64,000 nt of DNA from Bacteroidales bacterium (GTDB lineage: Bacteria; Bacteroidota; Bacteroidia; Bacteroidales; Marinilabiliaceae). The stretch's first letter is position 1, and every line of letters starts with the position of its first letter. Where the stretch lies: assembly GCA_024401335.1 (NCBI GenBank), contig JAKSLH010000001.1, positions 124,001 to 188,000 on the forward strand, written 5' to 3'. Positions 16,730 to 28,300 of this stretch are shown piece after piece. The position numbers and the translations under genes were made by a program. A model generated the notes under the pieces. The model was not told the DNA's origin, searched no databases, and saw only the letters and a list, made by a program, of their open reading frames with translations.

Positions 16730-19700
16730 CTAGTTGCCTACGACAACACGTCTAACGTCTGTGCCTACTTTCACGATGTATACGCCGGCTCTGGCCATTT
16801 GTATTTTTGTCGTGGCGCCTGTCGCATCCTTTCGCGCAACTAAACGTCCTGTTACGTCAAACACAAGTGTTTCGGCCTCTGCATTATCCACCACGATTAC
16901 ATTCTGATATGCATAGATCGATGCGCTTGATGCAGATATCTCAGCCAAAGCATTCCCATAGTTCTTATATCCCCAGACTACTGGCCTGTCTTCGCTGTTC
17001 CAGCGATTATTCCAATAGATTGGCTGTGAACTGGCCTCGCAATAGATTGTGAGATTCTCGCAGCCGGTGAATGCATCCCATCGTATTGCGGATACCGACT
17101 CGGGTATGTATATTGATGTCATGCCACTGCAACCATAAAATGTTTCTTCTCCAATGAAGTTGGTCGTGTTTGGAAGTTTCACCGATGTTAAGCCCGTACA
17201 TCCGCTGAACGCATATTCGCGTATGATTTTTATAGAGTTTGGTATGCTGACCGATGTCATGTCGCTGCAACCATAGAATGCAGAAAGGCCTATCACTTTG
17301 CAGTCCTCATGTATGCTGCACGTTGTTATGTCTTTTGATTTCGCCTCTATAAGATACAGATATGGATTCTCCGCATTGCCCACGTATATGGCATTGTCAT
17401 ATTCGTTGTAGTGCAGATTTGTGCAATACCCAAATGCTGATGGACCAATGTAGGTGACTGAGTTAGGAATAGAAATTGAGGTTAGTTCATGGCGCTCATA
17501 GAATGCCTTCTCAGCAATGCTGGTTACTGTCTCTGGAACGGTTACATCTCCGCCTTCCCCAATGTATACTAATAGTATTGTCTTTTCTTCATCGTAATAG
17601 ATGAAGTCTCCATCTATTACGCCGTTAACCGATAATGCTCCCCATGGAGATCCTGTCGCTGTGCCACTATATACGATGTTCTTTACACCGCCAAACGCGT
17701 AATCAAGTATGGTTGTTACTGAATTTGGTATGACTACTGAAGTTAAGCTTCTACAGGTAGAGAAGGCATCTTCGCCAATGGCTGTGACTGAGTTAGGAAT
17801 GGTAACCGAGGTCATTCCAGTGCATGACTGAAACGCACCCAGTCCAATGTAAGTGACAGAATTAGGAATGGTAACCGAGGTTATGTCCCTATAGCCTTCA
17901 AATGAATACCCCCAAATGTAAACTACTTTGTCAGGAATGGTTACATCTCCACCATCTCCTATATATGCTGAAAGTTCCGTCTTCTCTTCGTCGTAATATA
18001 CAAAGTCCCCGTCAACTATGCCGTTCAAATTCAGTGCATTCCATGGAGCATTTGTAGATTCTCCATTGTATACTATATTTTTAACATGGTAAAACGCGTC
18101 GCTACTAATTTCTGTAATTGTGTTAGGTATGGTCACTGAACCTAATCTACTGCAACAATAGAATGCTGACGAGCCAATGCTAGTGACCGACTCTGGAATG
18201 TTCACCGATTTCAGGTCATAGCAGTATGCAAATGCATACTTCCCGATATTAGTTACGTGTTCTGGAATTGTTACAGAACTCAATTTGTGACATGATTCGA
18301 ACGTGAAATCGCTAATGCTAGTGATTGAATTAGGAATGTTTACTGTAGTCAGCTTAGTGCAATTGCAGAACGCGGCCTCGCCTATGCTTATGACGGTTTC
18401 TGGAATCGTGACTGATGTTATGTTTTCGCAATTTGAGAATGCTCTCGGTCCTATACTTGTCACGGTTTCTGGTATGGTTACTTCGCCGCCTTTCCCTATG
18501 TATGCAGTAAGTTGTGTCTTCCCTGCGTCAGCATAAATGAAATCTCCATCGACTGTTCCGTTAATAGTTAATGCACCCCATGGCGAGCCTGTCGCTTCAC
18601 CGTTGTAAACAACGTTTTTTATCATGTTGAATGCATAGTTTTCGATGCTTGTGACAGTATTGGGGATAGTTAATGGATTTATGCCAGTACAGTTAGAGAA
18701 CGCTTCAGAACCTATGTTTGAAACCTTCGCCGGAATGTTTATTTCAGACAAATCATTGCATTGAGAAAATGCTCCGCCACCTATTATTTGGCAATCGTCA
18801 TGTATCTCGCATGAGGTTATTTTTTTTGAGTTTGCTTCAACTAGAAATACGTATGGGTTCTCTTCGTCGCCTAAATATTTTGCATTGTCATATACGTTAT
18901 ATTGCAAGTTTGTGCATCTAGCAAAAGCTTCATTGCCAATGCTTTTGACCGAATTGGACATATTCACAGTTGTCAGTCCAGAGCATTCAACGAATGCGTA
19001 ATCACCTATGTGGGTGATTGACTCTGGGATGTTGAGCTCCGTCACTTCTTGACCATTTAAGTACAGATGATGCGCATACACTAATGGGTTTGAATAATAA
19101 CCGCTAAAACTGATTCCTAGCCAACCTTCAATGGATTCTGCATTCACCGTGGTTAGTCTGTCGCACCAATAGAATGCCAAGTTTCCTATGCTGGTGACTG
19201 AATTTGGAATAGTGATTGTTGTTAGGCCACATTCCCAAAAAGCACAAATGCCAATGTCGGTTACCGAATTGGGAATGGTTATCGATTCCAAACTTGAGCA
19301 TTGCCAAAAAGCAGCCTCGCCTATACTAGTTACCGACTCTGGGATGGTCACTGATGTTAAACTTGTGCAACAACCGAATGTCCACGTTCCCATGTCAGTC
19401 ACTGAATTGGGAATGGTTATCGATGTGATGCCACATCCAAAAAAAGCACTTTTGCCTATTGTGGTGACAGAATTTGGAATTGTTATAGAAGCTAATTTAT
19501 TGCAACCTGAAAATGCTTCGTTACCAATACTTGTGACCGAGTTTGGGATCGTTATGCCTGTCAAATCGTGGCAATATTGGAATGCATATTCTCCAATGCT
19601 GATAACGGAATACTCCTCCTCGTTATATGTGACGCTTTGTGGTATGACAATACTGCCAGTGTAATATGAGTCTCCTCTTGTGATGCTTGCTGTCTTGTCT

Positions 19701-19807
19701 TCTGAGGATGCAATGTCGTAGTAGATGCCTTCTACTTCAAAATCATAGGCCTTCGCTCCCAAAGTTCCCATGAAGACAATGACCATTAATAGTAAAGTTT
19801 TCTTCAT
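16730..19807 (-). CDS. BspA-type leucine-rich-repeat surface protein with T9SS-like C-terminal domain
   Basis: A 1,025-residue secreted protein. It has a signal peptide (MKKTLLLMVIVFMGTLGAKA), then about thirty 22-24-residue BspA LRRs of the form ITIPNSVTSIGNEAFSGC (LRR_5 family), and a C-terminal ~75 residues ending in FDVTGRLVARKDA...GVYIVKVGTDVRRVVVGN. The end is typical of type A T9SS sorting domains. Larger modules recur three times: an INGTVDGDFIYAD-like hinge with AYIGKGGEVTIPE restarts the LRR run at intervals of roughly 180-200 residues. BspA proteins in oral Bacteroidetes bind host matrix and other bacteria; here adhesion is inference. It is monocistronic, with a ~75-base leader and its own terminator. 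Export through the SprA encoded 3.3 kb away is likely. Confidence 0.9.
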   Translation of the reverse strand: MKKTLLLMVIVFMGTLGAKAYDFEVEGIYYDIASSEDKTASITRGDSYYTGSIVIPQSVTYNEEEYSVISIGEYAFQYCHDLTGITIPNSVTSIGNEAFSGCNKLASITIPNSVTTIGKSAFFGCGITSITIPNSVTDMGTWTFGCCTSLTSVTIPESVTSIGEAAFWQCSSLESITIPNSVTDIGICAFWECGLTTITIPNSVTSIGNLAFYWCDRLTTVNAESIEGWLGISFSGYYSNPLVYAHHLYLNGQEVTELNIPESITHIGDYAFVECSGLTTVNMSNSVKSIGNEAFARCTNLQYNVYDNAKYLGDEENPYVFLVEANSKKITSCEIHDDCQIIGGGAFSQCNDLSEINIPAKVSNIGSEAFSNCTGINPLTIPNTVTSIENYAFNMIKNVVYNGEATGSPWGALTINGTVDGDFIYADAGKTQLTAYIGKGGEVTIPETVTSIGPRAFSNCENITSVTIPETVISIGEAAFCNCTKLTTVNIPNSITSISDFTFESCHKLSSVTIPEHVTNIGKYAFAYCYDLKSVNIPESVTSIGSSAFYCCSRLGSVTIPNTITEISSDAFYHVKNIVYNGESTNAPWNALNLNGIVDGDFVYYDEEKTELSAYIGDGGDVTIPDKVVYIWGYSFEGYRDITSVTIPNSVTYIGLGAFQSCTGMTSVTIPNSVTAIGEDAFSTCRSLTSVVIPNSVTTILDYAFGGVKNIVYSGTATGSPWGALSVNGVIDGDFIYYDEEKTILLVYIGEGGDVTVPETVTSIAEKAFYERHELTSISIPNSVTYIGPSAFGYCTNLHYNEYDNAIYVGNAENPYLYLIEAKSKDITTCSIHEDCKVIGLSAFYGCSDMTSVSIPNSIKIIREYAFSGCTGLTSVKLPNTTNFIGEETFYGCSGMTSIYIPESVSAIRWDAFTGCENLTIYCEASSQPIYWNNRWNSEDRPVVWGYKNYGNALAEISASSASIYAYQNVIVVDNAEAETLVFDVTGRLVARKDATGATTKIQMARAGVYIVKVGTDVRRVVVGN

Positions 19808-19833
19808 ATTTGAAAGTTTTAGTTTATTGTATG

Positions 19834-19858
19834 TTACGGATATTTGTTGGCTCCGTAA
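19834..19858 (-). promoter_or_regulatory. Hairpin in the leader of the LRR gene
   Basis: TTACGGA (19834-19840) and TCCGTAA (19852-19858) are perfect 7-bp arms around an 11-base loop, inside the predicted 5' untranslated region. Its role is unknown. Confidence 0.4.
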
Positions 19859-19883
19859 AGTCTTGGGTTTCTTCTATTTGTTG

Positions 19884-19891
19884 CAAATATA
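19884..19891 (-). promoter_or_regulatory. -7 element of the LRR gene promoter
   Basis: TAtaTTTG on the minus strand, about 77 bases before the LRR start. A TTTG lies 23 rather than 20 bases upstream, so the match is incomplete. Confidence 0.45.
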
Positions 19892-19974
19892 TATATTACT
19901 ATCATTATAACAAGCAAAGATGCTGTTGCTTTTCTGTCGTTATTCTCTCCAAGCTAATAATTTGCTTCCTGTTT

Positions 19975-20006
19975 CTTGAAAATGTCGAACATTCGCCATA
20001 TCTTTG
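19975..20006 (+). promoter_or_regulatory. Promoter of the small hypothetical gene
   Basis: CTTG (19975-19978), 20 bases, TAtcTTTG (19999-20006): one mismatch to the consensus. The ATG at 20033 follows after about 20 transcribed bases. Confidence 0.7.
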
Positions 20007-20032
20007 CACTACCATCAAGCATACGTTAAGCG

Positions 20033-20569
20033 ATGAAACTCACTCTCATAGACAATAATCCGCTTACTCTCAAGCGCGCACGCAGCCTCTACCGACGCCG
20101 CGAGCCTCGTCATCGCCTTACGCTTCGCAATGGTAATCTCTATACTATGCGCTACAATCCCGGCATCCAACCCCGTACCGAATCTCAAGAAAAGAGCTGG
20201 TCTCTCTTCAAGGAAGCCAACGCTCGCGTCGCCGCCGACTTTGCCGTCCCTTCTCGTAAGGCTCACTGGGTCCGTCTCCAACGTAAGCAGTCCCGCTACA
20301 AGACGGCTCGCGGACTGGCACGCGCCTACTATATGTCACTCCTTAAGTCTCAGCTCGCCAATGAGATACAAGATATCAAGTCTTCCAATCTCTCTGCCGC
20401 ATCCTCGCTCCGACTTCACCCTTCGCTGGCCATCACGCCTGCCTCTCCTTCGCATCCGTCGTCCGCCACTCTCGCTCCACTATCTCCTGGTCGGCTCCCG
20501 TCTATCTCTTGGACTCACCATCGCAATGTCCATTGGTGGCAATCTTCCCTTAAACGCCTCCGCATTTAG
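20033..20569 (+). CDS. Conserved hypothetical protein, basic
   Basis: 178 residues, strongly basic, with no signal peptide or membrane segment. The first ~112 residues look like a folded domain: the segments NPGIQPRTESQEKSWSLF, KEANARVAADFAVPSRKAHW and YKTARGLARAYYM resemble small proteins seen across Bacteroidales, but I know no function for them. The last ~65 residues become Ser/Pro/Leu-rich and may be a disordered tail or drifted sequence. A near-consensus promoter 27 bp before the ATG supports a real gene. It stands alone, divergent from the LRR gene. An overlapping +1 frame from 20130 is taken to be a shadow. Confidence 0.6.
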   Translation: MKLTLIDNNPLTLKRARSLYRRREPRHRLTLRNGNLYTMRYNPGIQPRTESQEKSWSLFKEANARVAADFAVPSRKAHWVRLQRKQSRYKTARGLARAYYMSLLKSQLANEIQDIKSSNLSAASSLRLHPSLAITPASPSHPSSATLAPLSPGRLPSISWTHHRNVHWWQSSLKRLRI

Positions 20570-21175
20570 CGTGTTGTCCTATTCTTTTTTTCTGTTTTTC
20601 TGAGAATCTTATTTGCGCCCGACCTTCATTCTCCATTTTCTTAGTAAATGGACTTGTACAGCTATTGTCTATAGCTTCATTTGTCTTTCCGTGTCAATCA
20701 TCTGTTGATTGTCCTATTTGTATTATTGTCTCTCTTGATCTAAATCTAAAATAAAGTTAAAATTCATCTCGTTTTCCCCCTCTCCCTCCACCATCTCGTG
20801 ATGCCCCTTCCATGCCTCTTCCATGACCATATGCATATACAGCGATAATAGTGCGATACTAGTACCAAAGTAGTAGCATAGTAGTAGCAAAACCGACTTT
20901 TATCATGTTTTCACGACTAATATCGTCGATTTTTAGTCATCTTTTTCCATTGAAATCTCAACTTCAAAGTCTTTGCTTATTCGAGATTAATTCCTAAATT
21001 GCTTGCTTAAAGTGCATGGTCTGCACACATGTTTGTTATCAAATTATAAAAATCTGATAATCAAACCTGTATATGGATTTGAGTTATTGGGCGATTTGTT
21101 TGACTTTTTGGGCATTTTGTGTATTCACTGCTTCCAAAGAGCTTGCTATCGCCTATATTAACAATTATTAACACT
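20570..21175 (+). other. 600-bp spacer before dprA
   Basis: No coding region is visible. It is AT-rich with pyrimidine runs (20775-20795). It holds two copies of AGTAGTAGCA at an 11-base period (20869-20878 and 20880-20889). A weak stem GACTAA/TTAGTC (20915-20938) followed by CTTTTT could be a late terminator. Further stems are GTGCA/TGCAC (21012-21026) and TTATCA/TGATAA (21036-21060). No TTTG/TAnnTTTG promoter with proper spacing is seen before dprA. Confidence 0.5.
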
Positions 21176-22306
21176 ATGAGTAGTGATGTTCGATACATAA
21201 TTGCGCTCTCGCAGGTCAACTCGGTTGGACCTGTGATGATGCGTTCCTTGGTGTCTGCATTTGGTAGCGCCGAGGGTGTTGTTCGTGCATCACGCTCCGA
21301 CCTCAATAGTGTGCAGGGACTCCGTCCTGAAGCTGCCGAGACGATAACGTCAAAAGTGTTCGATGAGTACCTTGCTAAGGCCGATTATGAACTCGAATTT
21401 GCAGCGCGTCATAGCATCGATGTACTGCCTTTTACGTCGCCTCGCTATCCTCAGCGTCTCTCTCAGTGCTCGTCGGCTCCCGCGACTCTCTTCCTTAAGG
21501 GCGATGTCAATCTCAACTCTGTCCACATGCTTAGCGTCGTCGGTACGCGACAGCCTTCTGAAGAGGGCAAGAGGTTGACCTACGAAATCGTTAGCGAACT
21601 CGGCCGACGCTATGCCGACATGGTTGTTGTCAGCGGATTGGCCTATGGCGTCGATGTCGCCGCTCATCGCGCTGCTCTCGAGGCTGGCGTAGCTACTATC
21701 GGCGTTGTGGCTCATGGTCTCGACCAAATCTATCCTTCGCGCCATCGCGACGTGGCCGCTCAGATGGTTCAGAATGGTGGCATACTCACAGAATATTTCA
21801 CGGGCACTCGTCCCGACGCACCCAACTTTGTTGCTCGCAACCGTATCGTTGCTGGCCTGAGCGACGCTACTCTTGTTGTCGAGAGTGGAGCTAAGGGTGG
21901 CTCTCTCATCACGGCCAATCTGGCGTTCGACTTCAGCCGCGATGTCTATGCCATACCAGGCCGCCCTGCCGATCAGATGTCTGCAGGATGCAATGCTCTT
22001 ATTGCAAAGAACATCGCCCAGCTGGTGTGCGATGCCGATGATATAGAAAAAAATCTTGGATGGTCACAGCAGCCTCAGCCTATACAGGGCGATCTGTTTA
22101 GCTCGGTCGAAGAGCCTGTATCTGAGTCTGCCACTGGTCACAATATGATATACGAAGCTCTCATGCCTAATAAGCAGATGACTGCAGCCCAGCTGAGCAC
22201 TGCCATAGGCCAGAGCATAAGCGAAGTAAGTGCCAGCCTGCTCCTCATGGAGCTTGAAGGTCAAGTAAGGCTCTTGCCCGATGGCACATACGTCCTCAAC
22301 AAGTAG
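21176..22306 (+). CDS. dprA: DNA-processing protein DprA
   Basis: Protects incoming single-stranded DNA and loads RecA in natural transformation; many non-competent bacteria also keep it. 376 residues. The N-terminal HhH/SAM-like part is followed by the extended Rossmann domain with LSVVGTRQPS, VVSGLAYGVDVAAHRAAL, IGVVAHGLDQIYPS, GGILTEYF, NFVARNRIVAGL and SGAKGGSLITANLA. The C-terminal winged helix (about 317-376) ends in VRLLPDGTYVLNK. The ATG at 21176 is chosen; the frame extends to a GTG at 21119 that encodes nothing family-like. The giant surface-protein gene starts only 23 bp downstream, so the two probably share a transcript. Confidence 0.95.
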   Translation: MSSDVRYIIALSQVNSVGPVMMRSLVSAFGSAEGVVRASRSDLNSVQGLRPEAAETITSKVFDEYLAKADYELEFAARHSIDVLPFTSPRYPQRLSQCSSAPATLFLKGDVNLNSVHMLSVVGTRQPSEEGKRLTYEIVSELGRRYADMVVVSGLAYGVDVAAHRAALEAGVATIGVVAHGLDQIYPSRHRDVAAQMVQNGGILTEYFTGTRPDAPNFVARNRIVAGLSDATLVVESGAKGGSLITANLAFDFSRDVYAIPGRPADQMSAGCNALIAKNIAQLVCDADDIEKNLGWSQQPQPIQGDLFSSVEEPVSESATGHNMIYEALMPNKQMTAAQLSTAIGQSISEVSASLLLMELEGQVRLLPDGTYVLNK

Positions 22307-22329
22307 AATACAATCGAAAACTATTATAT

Positions 22330-25300
22330 ATGAATACGCGATTAGATAACAAAACATCACAATATATGAAAGATATATTGAACTGCATATATAAGCCACT
22401 CGCAGTCATGCTGCTGATGTTCTATACGTCGGTGTTGGCGTTTGCTGCCTATGAATTCCAGTATTATACACCCGATAATGGAACTACTAAGTATCTCTAC
22501 ATCTATAGTGATGACCCATTGGTTAGTACTGATGTCACTGTTGGAAGTGCTTCTCCTACAGACTGGAGGCCTTTCACGGCAACAAATGGTAAAAGTTATA
22601 ACTATCGCGCAACTATCGGTACAACAGGAACGAACCGCCCGATAATGATTAAGGGCGCTGATACTGGTGTCACGATGGAGGGAAGGCGGACATATACCAA
22701 TCCTGAAACAGTAAATAGTTATGCAGAAGTCCCTGCTGGTGGCGGTGGTACGACTCCAACCACTCCTGCATGTCCTGCCACTCTCAGTACGCCTCTCTTG
22801 TCTGCGACTATGGGGTGCCTTGGCGATGGCGATTCGTATCTTGGTATTACAAATGCTCAGAATGGAGTTACTTACGAGATATATAAGAGTGATAAGACGA
22901 CTCGTGTAAGCTTTAAGACTAGTAGTAACGCAGCTGCAACAAGCGTTACATCTGTCACGGCAAGCACCGATGGTGAGCTCCGATTCTACGGTTTCACTAC
23001 TTCCGACAAATACTATGTTAAGGCATCATGCGACGCCGCTACTGCATGGTCTGTTGATCCTTATGAGATTAGCGGATATAGCCCAAATACAACGATCGGT
23101 GTTAAGAGCTATTGTAGCGCTGAACTTGTTGCGGGCAAGACCCTGCATGTTCAGTTCGCTGAGAAGAATGTGACTTATACTCTTTATAAAGGTGGATCGT
23201 CTCTTGGTAGAGCCTATAGCGTTAAATCTACTGGTACTATGGCTGGCGTCGAGATACCTATCGCAGGCCTTCAGCAGGGTGTCTATACGGTTCGTGCTCA
23301 GCGCGACAACTGCTCTCAGACATCTACTGTCGATGGCACCTTGACTGTTACTGCATCGACTATCAATCCTGTCAGTGTTCAGAATTCATCTGTATGTACT
23401 GGTGATCAGATTCGCATAACATCTGGCTATGATGGTACTGTGGCTTATAAGTTATATGATGAAGGTGGCGTATTCTATGGTGACTTTACTGGTCAAAATA
23501 TTACCGTCGATGCAGCAGGCACCTATTATGTATATGCTACAGAATGTACTGGTAGTGTGAAGCAGTTGAGTTCTGCGATCGTCGTTAAGGCGAATGAGAT
23601 TGATGAGACTATTCATATAAGTAACAATGTCCCTGGCTATGCGTGCGATGCTTCGTCACGTATATTGATGCTTAGCGGCACTCAGCCTCAGGTTACTTAT
23701 ACTGTATATAAGGTTAATACAGCTGCCGATGGAACAACGACTACTACGGCTACTAGCTTCAGCAAGACTCCTACGTCTGCTTCCGAAGTGGTTCAGTTCT
23801 CTCTTGTCGATGAGGGTACATACGTCGTAAAGGCTAAGGTGAATGGCTGTAGCGGTAGCGTAGAGAAGCAGCTTTCGGGCACTTTTGTTATAAAGCCTAG
23901 CTATAGCCAGGCTACGACAATTGGCGCTCAGGCTTTCTGCTCCGATCAGGTTGGCTATCTTAATGTCCAGAACGCTGAGGCAGGTGTTACTTATAGCCTC
24001 TACCAGGGCAATACGTTGTTGCAGTCTCTCACCGCTGGCAGCGATAATGCCGATATTCGTTTCGATATGTCCGTGGCTCGAGGTGTGGCAACAACAACGG
24101 TCTATACGGTGAAGGCTAAGCGTGGCTCATGTGAGGCTCAAGACATATCTGGTAGCTATACCGTAGTGCCTTCTCCTGGTATGATTCAGAATGTTGTAAT
24201 CGAACAGGAGTCAAGCGAGAGCTGTATGACAACGATTACTCTTAACGGCACTCAGAACGGACTCTTCTATTATCTGAAAGACGCAAGCGGCGTTTATTCT
24301 ACTGCCAAGAAGGCTAATGGCACTACTCTTACTTTCGATAAGGTCTCTGCCGGTCAGTATTATGTGTTCGCAACTCCTGTCGACCCTTCTACTATTACTT
24401 CAGCTAGTGGCGTGTGCCAGGCTCAGGTTGCTACTGTCATCGTTGCCGGTGCTCCTACGCTTGTAGTTCCAGAGCCAATCATCAAGTATTGTTCCGATGA
24501 TTATGGAGCAAAGGTGATTGTCAATGCTATTGGCGATATGCCTACAGGTTCTACTATCACTCTCTATAGTAGTGATGGCACAGCCGTTGTCGCAGATCGT
24601 GACCTCATGCGTGAAAACACATTCGACGGAGTAACAGCAGGTACTTATTATGCTGTAGCTAAGAGTGGTCTTGGTTGTGAGACTAAGTCTTCCAATATCA
24701 CCGTTAGCCAGTTGGCTGGTGAACCGGTCGTCACCTCTGATATCGATGAGCATTTCTGTATATCAGCCAAGGGCGACAATGAGTTTAACGTGAATATTGT
24801 CTTCGACAGCGATGCGTCCGTTACGAGTCGCGTGTTCGATTTGCATATCGTTGGTACAGGTCGCAATGTTGTGGTCAACTCATCTGCAGCAATTGCTGCC
24901 GGAAAGATGACACAGGTCAATGACTATACCTATGTATATAAGTTTATTGCTAATGAACATCAGCTCACAACAGGTGATGTGAGAATCTGGGTTACTACGA
25001 GCGATGTGTTCGATGTCAACTGTCTCTCTACTGAAGTGGTGTTCTCTATCGAGCCTCAGCCTAGCGACCCTAATGTATCTATGACTACATCCGATGGTGG
25101 TGCTGTGGCCTGCGAAGGTAGTGAAACGAATCTTGTCGCTTCATCAGCTGGCGAAACTGCCAATACTCGTTACTATTGGTATAAGGACGAGAATGTCGAT
25201 GCAGCTATTCCAATCTATACTGGTCTCGACGACGGTACCAATGGTTCTCACTATACTTTCACAGCTGAGATTCCTCGTGAACATAGCCTCTCTCTCAATC

Positions 25301-28300
25301 CGGCACTGATCAACGACCCAACGCTTTACGATAGTAATGGCAACTACATCTTCCATTACTATGTTCGTTCTCAGGATGGTAATGCTGTGGGCGACGAACT
25401 CTGTGCTTCAGAGGTGATAGAGAAGATCGTGCTCATCAAGCCTAATATGACTGAGCTTCAGATCGAACAGACTGACCCTCGTTGGTCTATCTGCGAAGAC
25501 TCTGATCCTGTTTCGCTCAAGGAGTATTTCTTCCCTGGCGATGGTACTTACTGGATTGTTGGTGCTGACCAGACTGACCTCTGCCAGATAACAACAACTA
25601 TCAACGGCTCATACTACTTCGATCCAAAGATCTTTACCCCTACTGGTATAGATCCAACATACTTGGCGGCTAACTGTGCTGGGTTCACTCCTCTTATTAA
25701 TACTGAGGATAACTCTATTACTTATACTATCCGCTATAAGGCTTCTTGGTGTTCCGACGTGTTCTATACTGACGGTAAGATGACTGTCAACAAGAAACGT
25801 GACATCAATGAATATAAGATTCTTGCCGACGACTGCTATTGTACTAACGACCTTATTACTGTTCAGGGTTCTCCTAATACTATTCTTAATGACTATGGTT
25901 ATGCGAAACTGTATTGTGAAGGTGTGCTCGAGCATGACCAGCCATCTGATGATGGTCTTGAGTGGCAATATACTTTCAGCCCTGTATTGAGATATCGTGG
26001 CAACGCTAATGGTAAGACTATAGAGTTTACGTTCGAATACAAAGATGGTGCAACAGGATGTGTTTATACTGTTAAGAAAGAATCAAAGCTCTTCCAGCCA
26101 GTAGCCGATGAGATATTCTTTACTATTCAGGGTATGCCAAGCGGTTTCCAGCAGGGATTCTCTGAAGACTACATCTGCCCAACCGATGATGGTGAGTATC
26201 GTCTTGTACCATACGTATATATCTATCAGTACTATGATGATATGACTCCGAAGTTGGCCTACGATAAGGCAACTAATGGAGCTAACCTTGTCGCTCATAC
26301 TCCAAAGCGTATTAGAGAATACAATTATGTCCTAACTACTTGGCCAGCAGGTTATTCTGAGCAGAAGACTTATGAAGAGTCTTATGTCCTTACTGCTAAT
26401 GGTAACCAGGCTACTTACAATGCACCATGGGGTAGCAGAACTGTTTCTGTTTCTTGCCCTGATGGCATCAAGGTGACGGTTATCTCGAAGATATCTAAGG
26501 ATAGAGTTACAGGTACCATCAGCGAAAATGTTGTTGTCACCGAAGATGCATATTACGATTTCCGTGCAACAGGTGTACGCTCTGCTGATGAGCTGACTGA
26601 TGTCGACCTCTTTAATAATGGTGCTTACTATTATAAGACACCATTCGATCTTTCGTCATATACTAACCCTGGTGTCAACAATTACTACTACGAGTTTGCC
26701 GGTGGTAACTATGTTCATGCTAAGTATAAGAATGATAATCCTGCAGATGGTGTTGATTACTACTACTTTGTCCCTTCCGATCTTGGCAATGGCAATGAAG
26801 GAACTATTACTCTCTATGTTGACAATGGTGCCGAATGTCGTAATAACACCAACGACCAGTGTAACGCTTCTGTGTCAAGAAACATAAGAATCCTTCGCGA
26901 ACTCCAGCATAACATGCAGCGTAGCTATTGCGCATACGACGATAATCGCGTGCGAGTGATGATCAATTATCCTTCACGCTATCTACACGCTAATAATACT
27001 GTTAATGGAGCGGCGCTTCCAACAAGTGATCAGTACTTCGACTATAACTACGACTATGAAGGTGTTGCAGGTATAAGCACCATCGTTATAAAGAAGGTTG
27101 AAAGCATTGCTGCTGATGGAACATATAACTATTATGCTAATTCCGAAAAGAGATATACGATAGTTAACTCTGCCAACACCGGTATGCCTATTGTCAAATA
27201 TGATGGCAACGGTATCGGTGAAGTGACATTCGACTTGAATGATGACGGAACAATAACTCCATCATTCGTTTGGGAACATGAACAGGGTGCCTCGGGTGCT
27301 GGTCAGTATCATTTTGAATGGACATTCATTTCTGATGACAATCATCTGGGTAGTGCTCGTTGTGAACAGAAGAAAGAGTGGGATGTCTTTGTGGTTAGTG
27401 AGTCCGACCCATTTGCTGTTTACTATGGTAGATCGTATATGAACTCTAGCGACAATGGCGACTTCCCTGTGAAGAAGGCCGATGTTGCTGTGTCCAACTA
27501 TTCTGATTTGAATAAGGATGAATGGTTCTACCAGACTGCTACTGGAACTTATATGGCTGGTGACCTTATCAATGACGCGGCTCCTTCTATACAGCTCTGT
27601 TGGAATGTAAATAGCACAAATCCAGATCTTTACAGAATAGAGAACCTCTTGTGCTTCAAGCCTACTAATCTCGTAAACGGTCAGGTTCCTGGTACATTCT
27701 ATATTCAGAAACTTAAGGATGAGAACGACATTGAGCGTGATGTGCCAACAAATCCTGTTGATGGTCAGGATGGATTGATCCAGATAACTCAAGACAACTT
27801 CCCTCTTGAGAAGTATTCATCACCTTATGCTGTTTACACTACAGCTCTCGAGCCTAATACCGATTACCGTGTTCTCTATTATGTCGGTTGTGGTGTCGCC
27901 TTCTCTCGTCGTTTCTATCTCGACAATGGACAGTCATTGACTATCGACCTCCCAAGAGATATCTGTACAACTGCTAGAACTACAGTCGAGAACTTGACTA
28001 AGGCTGAGTCTAACTCATTGCAGCTCTTCCATGCAGCCGGTGCAACAACTCCTGGCTATTTCACAATAAGCGGTGTCGATGATCGTATCTTGCTTCAGAC
28101 TAAGGATAAGATTGATGCTGCTTTTACAAGATTGGGTCTCACTTTGCCTCAGGGACTTACTACTCAGAGTGGTACTGATGCCTTAGGTAATTCTGTGACT
28201 TTCTATTACGACAATATCGGTCAGGTCGCTTATCTCGATCTTGACAAGTATGTGAGCGAGTATCGTAGGACTGACCGCCCTGCTGTTACGGTTTTCTATA

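Noticed and set aside
20130..20603. Overlapping + frame of 157 codons
   Set aside because: It shares sequence with the better-supported frame from 20033, has low-complexity composition and lacks a promoter of its own.
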